Program-made: the position numbers and the translations under genes
In this document: positions 23,729-36,383 of the stretch, one piece after another
Layout of the letters: each line of letters begins with the position of its first letter
How positions within the stretch are numbered: position 1 is the stretch's first letter
Source: Telopea speciosissima
Lineage: Eukaryota; Streptophyta; Magnoliopsida; Proteales; Proteaceae
DNA length: 64,000 nt
Direction of reading: 5' to 3'
Assembly (NCBI RefSeq): GCF_018873765.1
Contig: NC_057926.1
Span: 49,777,043-49,841,042 of the forward strand
The notes under the pieces: model-generated
What the model was told of the DNA's origin: nothing
Database searches by the model: none
What the model saw: the letters and a program-made list of their open reading frames with translations, nothing else

Positions 23729-26033
23729 TGATGCTGCCTTGAATCAAAATCTGATGCGCAGACAACAAATGCGAGAAAATGCCGGCAGTCCATGTATGCA
23801 AAGCAAACACAAGCAATATGTTTGAGAGACATGAGAGGAATTCACTGGATGATACCTAACCATTTAAGTAGATACGTTACTTCTATTCATATTTACGAAC
23901 ACATTTATCTTCTGGTTTAGTTTGGACTACGTATAAATCATATTATAATGAATAAATGTTTGTTTTTCTTTTGTCCTATGAGTGTAGAAGTGTGTGGGTA
24001 ACCTCATTTATTGTGTCCCATCTTCGTCAAGTTCAATATATATTCTCCTATCTGATATAATAATTGAGAAGAAAAAGGGCCCTTGAGGATGAGCTAGTGG
24101 CAACGTTACTGGTAATCTTGGGGGCTCCTTCATTGTTGTTCTTTGACATCAACCACTTTTGGGTGGTGGAATACAATTTTGGTGGACAGAAACTCATGTT
24201 ATCTAAGAGGATTAGAAAAAGGGTATTTTCATGTTCTGCAAAGTTGAAAATTGCTGAAAATAATCTAATGGATCTGTACTTTTCAGTTTATCAGGGGATT
24301 AAGGAAGATCTTCCTTGACCTGCCACTAGAAATGGCACGTGCGCTGGTGGTGAAGGCTAGATGTCAAGAGGTCATGTGCTGCTTACATGATTGCTAGCCA
24401 ACTTGTTTCTTTTCTTTAAAAGTCAGCAATCGTCATCATATAAATAACATCCTTATGGAAAGGATTAAGTAAATGATATCTAGGCTGTTACAATTATGAA
24501 ACTCATTTAAACATAAATCATAGAATTTCAGATTTAGAGCTTATAAAATGTAATGGTGGAACAGGAGCCACGCAGTCAATCACAATTGTTGGATTAAGGG
24601 TTTGATGAGTTACGTCGTTTATTCTCACTTTATCTTTCTTGCTTTACCAATCCATTTTTTGCTTCGTATTTTTCTTTTTCTTTTTTATCCAAAATCTGAA
24701 TTACTCACTCTGTTCACATGATCTTTCTCAATCATACATATACATTTGCATGAAGAATGTAGCATGACCTCAACTTGGTATTTGTAAAAAAAAAAAGAGC
24801 AACCCAGTGCACGAGGCTCCTGCTACTGCAGGGTCTAGTTGTAAAAGCCAAAAATGACTAGTTGCTCATCAGTCCCCTCCCCCTTCCACAGTGTGAAAAC
24901 AATAAGTTGGAATGGATAGTCTTTATCTAAGTTAGCTGCATTTAATGACTTTCCATGCTTGAAATCTTCCATATGGTAAAGAGTAAGTAGGCAAGTATTC
25001 TTAAATCTTCTTACATTTCTTCAGAAATTATGTATTTCTTTTCAATCTGTAAGGAAAACTATAAATGGATGTACATTACCTTTCTGCTAGAAATGGAAGG
25101 GAATTAGACAATTAAGAAGTTTCTACTTATCTAGGACAGAGGGCCATCTTGAAGGTCTGTAAAAGGCTAGAGCTCTAAAGTTCTGAAGGAAACTTTAAGC
25201 ATTGATGATTTCATGGCCAGGATCTCCTTGAACTTCAACTTTACCATTAGGGCTAGATCAGTTGCAATGCGTAACTTGGGAAAGACTTATAGGTCATTAA
25301 TTTTGTTTGATCTTACCAGTTATGTGTTTTGAGACCAATGAACACAGTGACAAAGGAATGAAGTTTGTTTTACTGTTTGTTGATTTTTCTCATGGTAGGG
25401 TCTTACTAACTAATCTAATTTTGGGGCTAGCTTTTTGTAAATAGTACATGCCTTAGGATTTCCTCACACTGAGGTAGTAAGTAATGGTGCATATCCAAGG
25501 TCAGGTTTCCCCATTAAAAGGACCTAATGTTGACACTTTCCTTTTGGGTAGTTTGCTAATACCTTTTTCTGTACAAGAGCTTGTGAAAACTTTGGTGGTG
25601 GGGATCATCTGATTGAAAATTTGACCTAACTTTGAGCTATGAGATTTTGAAGATGGGTCCTTGGAGATAACTTCTCCTACAAAAGTCTCCCAATCCCAAG
25701 GTTAACTTTCATCTCCCCCCCCCTCCCTCCTCCTTTTCAATAACTAACTTCTATCTGTTAAAGGGTACCTAAGATTTCTCATCCACGAATGTGGAAATGC
25801 TGGGGCATTAGCCTATCACTGTGCTCTTGCTTGTATGTCCCATTTTGTCATCCCAGTTAAATTATTTGATCTGGATTTCCAAGATACTGGATTTTAATTC
25901 CTTTTATAGAGAACAATATCTAACTTGATAGAACTGAATCATTATTCGTTGATACTGATAAATGCAGATGGACAGCTAGAAACAAACTACCTATCAGTTC
26001 CTTGATCCTCTCCACAGCTGAAGCTCATTCTGA

Positions 26034-26855
26034 ATGGAAACGTGTTCCCAAAACTTATTAGACACAAACATGAAAACACCTAACTCTGACTTTGAAACAG
26101 AAGCCTCCTTGGAAGAAGAATCAGAAATCTGTAGCCAAGTTGCTTCCGATGTATCAAACCTGGAAAACTCCCTAGAACACTCCAAGGATACCACCAATGC
26201 CTCTTCTTGCCAAACAGATCTCATAAAGCTTCAACCGGGTGCTACGCCCATGTCCCTTGATTTAACTCTTAGCTTCAACACCAGTGACAGTGATATGGGA
26301 GGCAGGAAGGAGTCGGTAGGGCTTTCAATATCGAGCACGAGTGAGAGTAGCAGTGAAGCTTCTGCACATCCTCCAGCAGCTTCTGTAGCAAGAGTTTTCT
26401 CATGCAATTATTGTCAGCGCAAGTTCTTCAGCTCACAGGCTCTAGGTGGTCACCAGAATGCACATAAAAGGGAGAGGACACTTGCGAAGCGAGCCATGCG
26501 GATGGGAATCTTCTCCGAGAGGTATGCCAGCTTGCCGGCTTTGCCCCTACATGGGTCCGCATGCCGGTCCCTTGGGATCAAAGCTCACTCCTCAGTGCAC
26601 AACATTGCACCGTCAGAGCGAACCCCTGAGGTTAGAGGTGGTGGAAGATTTGAACAAGGGTACCTTGGCCTGCTGGTGTTCACGGAGGATGATGATGCAG
26701 AGTTATTTTGGCCTGGAAGTTTTCGACAGGTGTCTGAGGGAGGTGCTGTTTATCCAGGTTTTGAATTGAGTGGAAATACTACTTTAAATTTTATGGCAGA
26801 GACTCCACCGCCAGAAACAGACTCATCAAAACCAGATCTTACACTGAGACTTTGA
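26034..26855 (+). CDS. Single-finger C2H2 zinc-finger protein (ZFP4-like) with EAR motifs
   Basis: An uninterrupted coding exon of 273 aa, starting at the ATG that follows an in-frame TGA. The N-terminal third is acidic and Ser/Thr-rich. An LDLTLSF motif lies at 75-81. One plant-type C2H2 finger spans about 122-144 (Cys124, Cys127, His140, His144) with the signature QALGGH at 135-140 in the text RKFFSSQALGGHQNAHKRER. Directly after it is a basic AKRAMRMG stretch typical of ZFP1/3/4/6/7 relatives. The protein ends in DLTLRL, an LxLxL EAR repression motif. Relatives are nuclear DNA-binding repressors in ABA, light or trichome/hormone responses; which of these applies here is unknown. A spliced leader is likely (20700-20921). 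The orthologue within the ZFP group is uncertain. Confidence 0.9.
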   Translation: METCSQNLLDTNMKTPNSDFETEASLEEESEICSQVASDVSNLENSLEHSKDTTNASSCQTDLIKLQPGATPMSLDLTLSFNTSDSDMGGRKESVGLSISSTSESSSEASAHPPAASVARVFSCNYCQRKFFSSQALGGHQNAHKRERTLAKRAMRMGIFSERYASLPALPLHGSACRSLGIKAHSSVHNIAPSERTPEVRGGGRFEQGYLGLLVFTEDDDAELFWPGSFRQVSEGGAVYPGFELSGNTTLNFMAETPPPETDSSKPDLTLRL

Positions 26856-28091
26856 GAGCTTCCTCCATTTCTTTCTTTTGCACTGGCTTCCTTCTTTTTT
26901 GCAGTGATATTGTACAGTGGGATATGCATAACCCATGTCTGACAATGTTTTACTTTGGATCTGTTGTTGCTGCATAAGGGCTTGAAGAGGATTTTCATTC
27001 TCAGGGCTTGTCATGTGATTGATCATATAATTGTTGATGGAGATAGAAGATGATTCTGAATGCCCATTATATGATTTATGGCCTTTTCTTCTGTTATTCC
27101 TTTTGTTACATGACTAGTGGCAGATATTTAAGTTTCTGCAAATAGAGTCCTGCATTTGAATATTATTTTTGTAGTGTGCTCCATTGTTGATGCAAAGAAG
27201 CATATTATGCTTCACATACAGGATTGGAGTATCACTCTACTGAAGAGATTCATGAGAAGATCTGTTGTCACTGGACCAATCTATTATCACAGCTATGTAT
27301 ACCTAGCCATGGCTCTTGCATGTTATTAACACATCAAGTATGTTTCTTACAGGGCCAAATTTTGGCTGGGCATGCCAAAGTGCAAGGTAGAGCTCAGGTC
27401 TGAACATCAAGAACCAAATGTGTCTTGAACTGTGAAATTTTTATCTGTACTGAGTCTTTTGTCTCAAGAAAAGAGCATTGCCTACGAGAATAATGCAAAG
27501 TGTGCTGATACTGCATTTAGCAGGGCTATTGGTTTTAGATATAATCATTGTTCTTAATATACTGTTAGGGCTAAGCCCAAGTGTGGTCCAATTGATTACT
27601 GAAAGTTAACTTTGAGCCCATCTTTGGTTTTTGTGGTTTATTGGCCTTCAAATTGGAAAAGTTCAAGGTCTAAAGACTGTTTAATGGCCATTCTCCATGG
27701 GTTTCTGATAAAAAAAATTTGGTTTTGCTTCTGAGTTAAGAAAAACAGTTTATACGCGAATGACAAAATCCAAACATAATGCATCAATGGGTGAAAGAAT
27801 GCCGTCATTGGCCTAACCGCCGGTGCAGTGTCCATGTAAACAAGCAGTGTTCTTTTTCTTATACATAAAATATGTAGCTTGTATGCATACAAAAGTCTAC
27901 AGTATAAAATACATGAATTTCTCATATTTTTGAAGTATATCATATGGAATGCATATTTTATATAATACAGTATATGCATACTATTCATATATAGTACTTG
28001 AACTTACCATGATAACACCCAATGATTCATCAATGCTTTTTATACCTATTTTTTGTGAATGATGCAACATTCTTCGGGTTTAGGGTTTTAT

Positions 28092-28260
28092 TTTTTGGGG
28101 AAGAGTTTTCTATCCAGGAGTGTGGCACTATAGCCAATGGGAGTGCGCACAAAAGCATCAACAAGGATGGGATTTTTGTCTTTCATAAGGGTGGGATGGT
28201 CATTTTATCTTATCCTGAGTCTGGGTGCAAGAGCCATGCTCTCCAATATAGTCCTTTTGC
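28092..28260 (+). mobile_element. Non-autonomous element related to 40225-40431
   Basis: The text starts 'ttttttggggaagagttttc', has 'aaggatgggatttttgtctt' and 'tcataagggtgggatggtca' in the middle and ends 'gcaagagccatgctctcc'. The reverse strand of 40225-40431 runs in the same order: 'atttttgggagagggttccc', 'ggtgagatttttgtttttca', 'taaggtaagaaagtcattt', 'gcaagggccacactt'. This shared order defines one dispersed family. It is non-coding; its class is uncertain. Confidence 0.5.
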
Positions 28261-29176
28261 CCTTTTTCTTTTAATCATGGATAGACAACACTTCATGCTA
28301 TGATTGGACTTCTAGAAACATACAGTGAGTTTTATCATCAACTCCCATGGTCCGGCGCCCTACTCTACTACTAACGAATGTCTGAAATACCCTTCCCATG
28401 AGTGAAAAGAGAATCACATTGATGAAGGAAAATATGAATCCATTAACTCAAATTCACATAATAAAATTTTCTAATTCTATATCATAAATTTCCAAAACCT
28501 CTTATTCAAGTGGTGACTGCTTGTTCTTGTTGAACAAACTTTCAGTGGAAATTCATAACCCGAAAGACCACAGAAGAAGAGCCCTTTGAACCAAAAAAAC
28601 ACAAAATTTGAAGAGTTGAGTTTGACCTGTTATTAAAAAAAAGGTCAAAGACAAATCATATATAGGTAGGGGCCAAGGGGTCCAAACGCCAAACTTGACA
28701 AAATTGTATTCAATGGTGACTATGACATCCATTTCTACATATCAAGCTGGTCAATCCACGCGAATTAGATTGGTTGGTTCCTAACCTTTTTCCCATTCAT
28801 TTATTATTGTCTATCACTGTTTCCCAAAGTCATATTTGTCAAAATCTCTGGCTTATCTTTAGAGCTAAGTAAGAAAGACACAGTTCATAGCGGGTCCCAC
28901 ATATCAAGATACTGTTTGCTTTAATTAAGGTTTGTCGCACTGTTTTGAAATGCGTCAATTCATGTAAGATTGGTAATCACTTATATGGACATTTCATAGA
29001 TCAATCACAGTCAATGTGAGACTAAATTCTATAATACAACACAACCATCATTCTAAAATCCTAAACACATCGATAATACCCTCTCTTTTTGTGGATACTT
29101 TCTCTTACCTATTCGAAAGCTGTGGTCAAGGGATTTCCCATTACCGTGTCTTAAGAAAAATTCAGTCCTAAGAAAT

Positions 29177-29636
29177 ATGAAGGAAAAAGTTTCTCACCTA
29201 ACTAATGTATCCTATGTTCTCTTACGAAGGTTTTTAAATTTTTTTTTTTTATTGATGACTTTAATTGATTCTTTTAGGGTCAATCTTTATTTCTCATTCA
29301 AGAAAAGCAACAGAACTGCAGATTTTTTGGCTAACTTAATTTATGAAAACTTGAGTGATTCAACTTTCTTTGTAAGCCAATATCTTCCTTTGGCTCTAGA
29401 GTGGATTTTGTAGGAAGATTCAGTTGGTTTACTAGTTATCAAATTGTAATTCTTTCTTTCCTTGGAGGGCAGGTTTTGCCTTTTGTTTCGGTTAGGTTGA
29501 GAATGTTCTATGCTCCTTGGGTTGGGGTAAGGCGGGTTATGTCTCCCTCATTGTACTTTGATTTTCTTTTCATCATTAAGAAAATTTTAAGGGCTTCCCC
29601 AGGTCCCAAATAATATTCGAGTTACCAAAAAAAAAG
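29177..29636 (+). pseudogene. LINE retrotransposon 3' remnant (RNase H-like end)
   Basis: The translated stretch contains 'FSFKKSNRTADFLANL', which resembles the C-terminal motif of the RNase H domain in plant LINE ORF2 proteins (R.AN..AD.LA). It stops at 29413. The following sequence reads like a LINE 3' tail: 'ttgtactttgattttc' then 'aaaattttaagggcttcccc' and finally a short A-run (29627-29635). No reverse transcriptase domain is visible upstream, so this is a 5'-truncated, dead copy. The left boundary is unknown. Confidence 0.5.
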
Positions 29637-30441
29637 ATTGTCATTGGTGTGGTGTGAAAGATTTCTCCTACACTAACGACATGGGGAATCATCTCTTTTG
29701 TCATGTAAGTTAGAGAAATCCAAGCCATTGATTGTAAAGTGGACACCATATTTAGGTCAGGTGTCAATTGCATAGCTTTTTTGAATCATGTAACCTATAT
29801 ATATTTTTATATTTTCAAGGATCTAAGATTGTAAGATTTAAATTACGATTTGTGTTCAAATAAGGGAGAGTGGGGCCTACCTATCACTAACATTTAAATC
29901 TTACCTGATATGCTACATGGCTAGTAGGGTCACTTGCCTACACCAAGGTGCAATCCCTTTGCCCTAGGTTTGTTCATATTTTGGGGTAAGTATGGGTCAT
30001 CGATTTAGGTTTTATGTTTGTGTTTTACCTTTTTATTTTTCTTACTGACTCAATGGAGAGGATTTCCCACGACGTCCAAGTATTAATTCAAGCATATGAA
30101 AATGCTCCATTATAAATCGTAAATAAGAGGTTTTGTTACCAAAGTAGTGAACTTAGAAGTTGTAATTTTCTTTTAATTGCCTCTTATTTTATTCCCAAAA
30201 GAATGCAGTTCTTATATGAAATGATAGGATTTACTCTGGTTAAAAAAAAAGAAATTATCTTAAAAAGACAAAAAAAAGTACGATTACAATTTCTTAATTC
30301 ATTAGTTACAATATGACTAAATCCAATAGATTTAACCTAAAATAAAATAAGATTCTAAATCCATGTCTCATTTTCTTCCAGTTGAAATCACCTATATGAA
30401 TCGAATCGGTTGAAGCAGATTGAAACAATTGAAATAGACCA

Positions 30442-30634
30442 GGGACATTGGTCTTGGACTAATGGTTGGGACCACTGATCGTAGTAGTGCATGAGGGATC
30501 TTGGTCTCAAGTTCGAGATCCCTCCTCCCCTGTCGTATACAGTAAGTCAGGTCTTTTTTGGGATACGTGTTGGTCCTTCGTGGGCCCCTCTTGATCCCTT
30601 GTGGGTTTGTTGTCCAAAAAAATTAAAAAGACCA
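30442..30634 (+). mobile_element. Probable tRNA-derived SINE
   Basis: 'agttcgagatccc' near 30510 fits a polymerase III B-box, with an A-box-like 'taatggttgggacc' about 50 bases before it. The element ends in an A-rich tail (caaaaaaattaaaaa). Likely target-site duplications are 'aaatagacca' (30432-30441) and 'aaaaagacca' (30625-30634). The body would be 30442-30624. Assignment is moderate because the A-box is degenerate. Confidence 0.5.
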
Positions 30635-32050
30635 AAATAGGTTATAAATGCTAATTAATTCCATTTTAAAAAGATTAAAAGGTGCAGGTTTGTTTTGTTC
30701 TTTTTGCATTGGTGAACTTATTGAGCTGTGAATCTTAACTTTCTTCAAAAAAGGAAAACCCTCTACTAGTTGAGATTAGAAAAGATGATTCGAAACCAGT
30801 CCAGTTTGAAGCTCCAAAGCCAAAGAGACTTTTATCAAATTCCCCAAGCTGGCATCTTTTGTGTTCAGCCATCAAGTAGAAAAGCAAAAGAACAAAGAAA
30901 AGGAAAAGGAAAAAGAAGAAAGTGTTCTTTGTTCAAGAATAGAATCAATTATGTGTACTTGGTTAACTAGTAGTAGTAGTACAATTTAGTCAAAATCTAT
31001 AGAGGTCTATGCATCATTTGTTAGGTGAACAAGGTTAAGATTGGGGATATTGGTAATAATATGTTAGAATGTTTCTTTGGAAATAGTATATTTGCAAGAT
31101 TGCATGATTATTTTTGGACAAAATTTCTAGTAAATCTATAGGTGCCGAAATGGAATCTTGCTCTGATTAAAAGAGGTACTTTGAAAAATACTAAAGCCTA
31201 AGGGGGGGGTATTAGCAAACCTAAAGGAGAAGGGGATTATTCCATTTCAACACCTGCAATTACGGGAAAAATTTGTCCGCTACTTTTATTCTAATAATAT
31301 AAAGAAGAGAATATTATATTCCAAAAAAATAAGGGATAGAAAGGTAAAGTACTATTCTTTCCGAAGACAATTGAAGATATATGTATCCATGCATGTATGG
31401 TAGTAAATAGGGGTGTCAAACCTAGGCCCATCGCCAGACTCAATCAAACCCACCTGAGTAAGATTGAAAACAAATCAATTACTTAATAAACAATTCGGTT
31501 TCAGTTTCTATTTTGACTGCGATTGAATTTTTTGATCAAATGAACGACGGGTATCCAAAAGTACCCTAAATGTTTATTAATCCTATAAATTTTCATTTCT
31601 TCCAACCATATTTAGCATAAATATAAATATTACGACAATTAATCATACATCACATGTCAAATTTAGTAGTCTATTTCAACTATATGATTATCATACATGA
31701 AATCTTTTTTTTTTTTTTTTCTTTTTTTTTTAAGTTATCTCCCTTTGATTATGCTCATCATGTTTCAATCCAAAATGAGAATAAAAAATATTTAAAAATT
31801 GTATCAAATTGTGAAAATGACATTAACCTTTAATGTGCAATAATGAAGACTAATGGTGCCTCATATTTTTCTATTTCCATGCAGGTCCTCAGATAGAGTG
31901 CTTATTTAGAATTATTGAAATATGACCAAATAAGATTGGTGGAGTCCTTTTTAATTAGACCCCCTAAAGTACTTGATATGTCAAAAATGGATTGAAAACT
32001 TGATAAACTATCAATGCTCATTATATGTATTCTAAAGCCCACGTGGGTAT

Positions 32051-32247
32051 ATGAGAGGAGTAGTTCAAGTGTATGTTTTAGAAAATCTTAATCCTCCAAT
32101 TGAATTGGTCAGCATTATTCAAAACATCAACCACCTAGCACCCTTCTTAAGATCAAGCTACTTCCATCATGTTTCTAGAGAGAGTAACAGCGTGGTTGAC
32201 TCCGAAGCTTGGAAGACCTTGTCCATTGCATATCGGACATCATGACC
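32051..32247 (+). pseudogene. LINE RNase H-domain fragment
   Basis: The 64-residue frame includes 'FHHVSRESNSVVDSEAWKTL', which fits the 'hv.Re.N.vAD.LAk.aL' end of RNase H domains of plant LINEs and related RVT_3 proteins. The preceding 'NPPIELVSIIQNINHLAP' fits the helix before it. No other domains remain, so this is a fragment and not a gene. Confidence 0.5.
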
Positions 32248-32537
32248 TATATCCAACCATTGGTTATCTGAATTATGTAATTCTGATACCTTGTGTAAAA
32301 AACAAAAAATCTTGGAGAGGCTTCTTAAAGCCATTTTTGAATATTTACCCTTGCCTCCATGAGGAGCTTGAATGTAGGGGTGTCAACGGTTGGTTTGATT
32401 GGTTTTTGTATGTTTTTTTTTGTATATTTATTGAGTCAAACCGAAATTGGACTGCTAAGATGGTTTGTTTACAAAATCGATAACTTTCAGTTTGTTATTG
32501 GTTTCTTTTGATGTTATCTTATCGATATGTTATTATA

Positions 32538-32744
32538 AACTTTTGAGAGAATTACCAACAATTGCTTAGCTCAGTTGGTGAGCCGTTGTGCGCTTCATGC
32601 CCATGCTGACCAAGAGGTCTCGAGTTCGAGTCTCTTGGCTGGTATCTTATCCCCTCCCTAGTTCAATCCCCCTCCCTTCTATCAACTATATATATATAAA
32701 AGCTCCCAATTAACCAAAAAAAAAAAAAAAACTTCTGAGAGAAT
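32538..32744 (+). mobile_element. SINE with A-box, B-box, poly(A) and target-site duplication
   Basis: The head looks like a tRNA: 'gcttagctcagttggtgagc' carries the A-box TAGCTCAGTTGG and 'gagttcgagtctc' is the B-box. The body ends in a run of about 16 A (32715-32730). It is flanked by 15-base duplications, 'aacttttgagagaat' (32538-32552) and 'aacttctgagagaat' (32730-32744), that differ at one position. So the inserted SINE is about 32553-32729. It is not a working tRNA gene: the spacing between the boxes and the lack of a closing acceptor stem exclude that. Confidence 0.85.
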
Positions 32745-33713
32745 GAACTTTTTGCTTTGAAGTGTTCCTCTTGTGCCGGTAGGAGAGTGTTTCATTGAAC
32801 TTGGTAAATGCTGCAACAGGTATGCATGTTCCAAGATTAAAGTAGGCTGCGATGTGTAGGCATTTTTCTAGCTCAGGCCCAAAAGATAAAAAATTATCGC
32901 CAAACAACAATATAAAACTCACAAAGATAGAACTTAGAGGACAAAAACATAATGCTACTAGAGCACACAACTCTTACTTATGCAATTGAAGAGAGAGAAC
33001 AACACCAATTGAGTAACTTGGGATGCTTAACACCACCTATATTTTAAAAAGTGAATATACCTTTCTCAGATATACACTTGTCTGAAAATTTGTGTCCACC
33101 TAATTTGTATGATTAGGATTAAAATCTCAATAGAAGATTCAAAATCTTTGATCAAGATCACACATTTTAGTATAAGTATCTTTTAGTATATGCAGAACCT
33201 TAAGTAAGGACATGTCTCTTATATGTAGAAATATAGCTTCATAGATGTATGATTCATACCTCTTTGTATATGTAAGGGTGCGAGTCATCCAAGACTCATA
33301 TCTCTTGCCCGTACTCTTGTTTCCTATAAAATATATTCCTTGTCAATTGAAGTTGAAGTTCTATCAAAAACAAAAAAAAAAAAAAAAAATTTGCAGATAA
33401 AGGGAAATTGCTTTCTATAAAATCTATTATTGGCTTCTAGAAGCCAATAATTCATAATCTTAGAAACGTACCCACAATAAGCCACTTGTGGTGCTAGTTT
33501 TCCTTGTGTTTCTTCATAATTCGTTGACAAATATGTGGAGGTCATGGAAATCCGCGTGATCGTTTAAAAAATCTCAAAAACTAGATTTTTTATGAAGAAA
33601 AAAAAATTTTGGTGTTTTTGCACGTTGATGAATGAACCCAAACGGACCTTTAAAAGAAAAAGCCCTTTATTTGCCTTGTGGGTCCCATGGATAAGCGGAT
33701 ATTTAAAACACTT

Positions 33714-33735
33714 GTCTCTCTCTCTCTCTCTCTCT
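33714..33735. repeat. (CT)n microsatellite
   Basis: CT dinucleotide run of about 11 units in intergenic DNA. Confidence 0.9.
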
Positions 33736-35810
33736 AACGGTCCTTGGGCTTTGGCTACTTTCGTAATTTATCAGTAAAATTAGGGTTAATTTAACCCCTA
33801 CTTACTAGCTAGCTAGCTAGCCTTTGCATGGGGGTTGTTGATTAGGATTAAGGATTTGATGCTTTTAACGCGGCGGCGAAAAGTAAAAGCTGCGGAACTT
33901 TGGCCGTATTCGGTATTTCCCCACTTGCATCCGTGACTTTTAACATTAATTCCTAAGAAAATCACCCTATTATTCATAATAATAACAAAACTGCCATTAG
34001 ATTCCACATACCCCAAAAGTCAATAGTCAGTACTACCCTATCAACCTGGTTAAGCGAAGACTTTTGATCCATCTTTTATTATTTATTGGGAAAAACGTTC
34101 CCTCCTACTATCATAGTTTCCTAGTCAGGTGGGCTTTATATGGATGATACCTTTTTTCACATTGCCATTGATATGATACTATTCCTCTATTTTATTTTCC
34201 ATCCTTTTAAGATCCTATGATTTTATCAAATAAATAATATATTTTATAGGTAATGTATGATTTTCTATGTTCCTATATTAACGATCACTGGCCTTAATTA
34301 ATAAATATTGATATTTAAAAAGAAAAATTAGTCTTTCTCTAACTTTGAAAGAATGTTATAACAATTCGATTGAATCCAAATTTGTTAGCCATTTTCTATA
34401 TCATCTGAGTAGAAGACAACCTAACTACCTAAAAATGTAGAAAAGAATTTTCTGGTAATCGAGAATCATACAACCATCAAAGTCTATAAGTATCTGCTTT
34501 TGATTGATGAATGATCAATAATACTTTTCATTGTTCTCGATCTATACCCTATGGACACTATCCGAACCTATTGATTTTCCCTTGACTGTAACATGAGTGA
34601 AGGAAAACTCTGTCTAAAGATAAATATATATATCATCTTTGTCCATGATAAAAAATTTGGACCAATCACAGTTCCTACGCCATTAGAGAACTTTAAGGAA
34701 AACTTCAAAAAGTTTAAGAAAAATGCAATGCATGTGTGGGCATGTATGGTGAGTTATGTGATTGACAATAGCCATCAAATTTGATTGTTGGTTTATTAGT
34801 AAAATGTATTTTTTTTTTTGGGAGAAAGTAAAATGTTAAAGCAGTCTAATTAAATTGCCTGTTAAATCATCAGTTCGCATAATTTAAAAATGGTGAGTGT
34901 GATGAAAAATGTTCCTAATCCAAGAATTTGGTTCGGGACAATCCGAACTAAACCAATTGTATCAATTCGGACTGAACTTTGACAACCTTATGTAACATGC
35001 CTAAAAAACCATGTGGTTGATAAGTGATAGCATGCAACTTGAGCATCACCTAAGGTAATAATAATACATAGAATGGTTACATGGAACTTTTTTTTTCTTT
35101 ATATTGAGAATTTTCCTAATAATAGCTTAGAACTTACAAAATCAAGATTTTGCCTTAAAATAATATCATTATTAACATGAGAGTAACATAAGGATTAATT
35201 AATCAGGATATTAAATGGTTTTCATTTTTTATTTGGATCCACCATTCCATACTTGCAAGTGGGAGCTAATTATTTATAGGGAAAAAGGCTAGACACACCG
35301 TTAGTGTATCGTAAGTTAGCGCCCATTGTATCTATCTCTCTCTTTCCTCTCAATTGAAATGACCTTGCCCCTCAAGTTTGGATCAGGTCCTTGTATAAGG
35401 ACCTTATCTTGGGTTTTCGTACACTCCCAATTCGATGCGTGGATTTTCACTATTTGGTCACATGGCTTCTGTGCCTAGACATAGGTGTCCCTCTCTCCAC
35501 GAAATTAAAAACCACATCTATGTTGATATCCCTATGTGCACTCTCATTGATCTCGTGCTGATGCATAGACGATACATTATCAGACTGTAAGGGTATTATG
35601 GTATTATCCTTTTATATATTCTAATGTAATCTTACATGTATTATGACTTAAGCTGTGAAGAACAATCTAGTAATTAGCCCATCTGACCTAAGCCTTAGTT
35701 TTCCTATAAATACTAGCTGGAGACAGCAGCCTGGGTATTCCAAACTTGATACACATGGTGTAATGTTTTAAGCAACCTAATGCTTAAACCCTAAACCTTA
35801 ACACATAATC

Positions 35811-35938
35811 CGGATCAGCTACCCACATGGGGACGGGTGGAGACAGATCTGACCCCTCCATGGGATGTGGGTCCCATACCCTCATGGAGGGTTCAGATTT
35901 ATCCCCACCCGTTCCCATGTGGGTAGCCGATGTGAATT
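35811..35938. mobile_element. Foldback MITE with strong hairpin, about 130 bp
   Basis: The left arm 'agctacccacatggggacgg' continues 'gtggagacagatctgacccc'. It pairs with the right arm, whose reverse complement is 'ggctacccacatgggaacgg' continuing 'gtggggataaatctgaaccc'. The arms cover almost the whole element, leaving a loop of only about 20 bases around 35863-35880. It is non-coding. A transcript would make a stable double-stranded RNA. Confidence 0.75.
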
Positions 35939-36383
35939 CACACACACAAACAGCAATCTCTTACCCTTTTTTAAAATAAAAAGTACAAAACCAAATAACC
36001 CAAATGCCGGCTTTTCCATTCTTTTTTATAGATATTGTGCGTGAACCTGGTCCACCCTTTTGTATATAACACGGTTGGAACATGGGACCAATTAGTTGGC
36101 AAGGGCATGCAAGTAGAGTCCTCTAGCAAAAAGAAATAATATGAGAGTTGTTCATAATAAGTCAAATAGATATATAATTGATCTGTCACGCTACAGAAAA
36201 CAAAAGAAAAACAAAATATTTGGACATTGGATTGGGATTAGAATCGGTCAAATTGACTTGGAATTGATCAGACCGATTCTTAGTGAACTCAATTCCATCC
36301 ATATTGAGTCCAAACGAGTTACGCCAAGTCTGACCGATTCCAATAAAGTCCGATAGAGACTGATCCTATACCTAGTTCCCCGG

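Larger units (their letters stand above)
20922..26017 (+). other. Putative 5.1 kb leader intron of the zinc-finger gene
   Basis: Bounded by GTATGT and CTCCACAG. It has no credible coding exon, and it carries the TRIM element (22591-22920) and a MITE (23600-23728). The frame at 24064-24318 shows no domain I know. If the leader exon is not real, this is simply upstream intergenic DNA. Confidence 0.35.

Noticed and set aside
23544-23825. 93-aa frame with a G/C-rich centre
   Set aside because: Most of it is a MITE with inverted ends (23600-23728).
24064-24318. 84-aa frame in the zinc-finger leader intron
   Set aside because: It has no recognisable domain, no splice support and ordinary length for chance in A/T-rich DNA.
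26446-26769. 107-aa frame overlapping the zinc-finger gene
   Set aside because: It is a shifted-frame shadow of a clearly conserved C2H2 protein.
32567-32650. Possible tRNA gene
   Set aside because: A- and B-boxes are present but no acceptor stem closes, a poly(A) tail follows and target duplications flank it; it is a SINE head.
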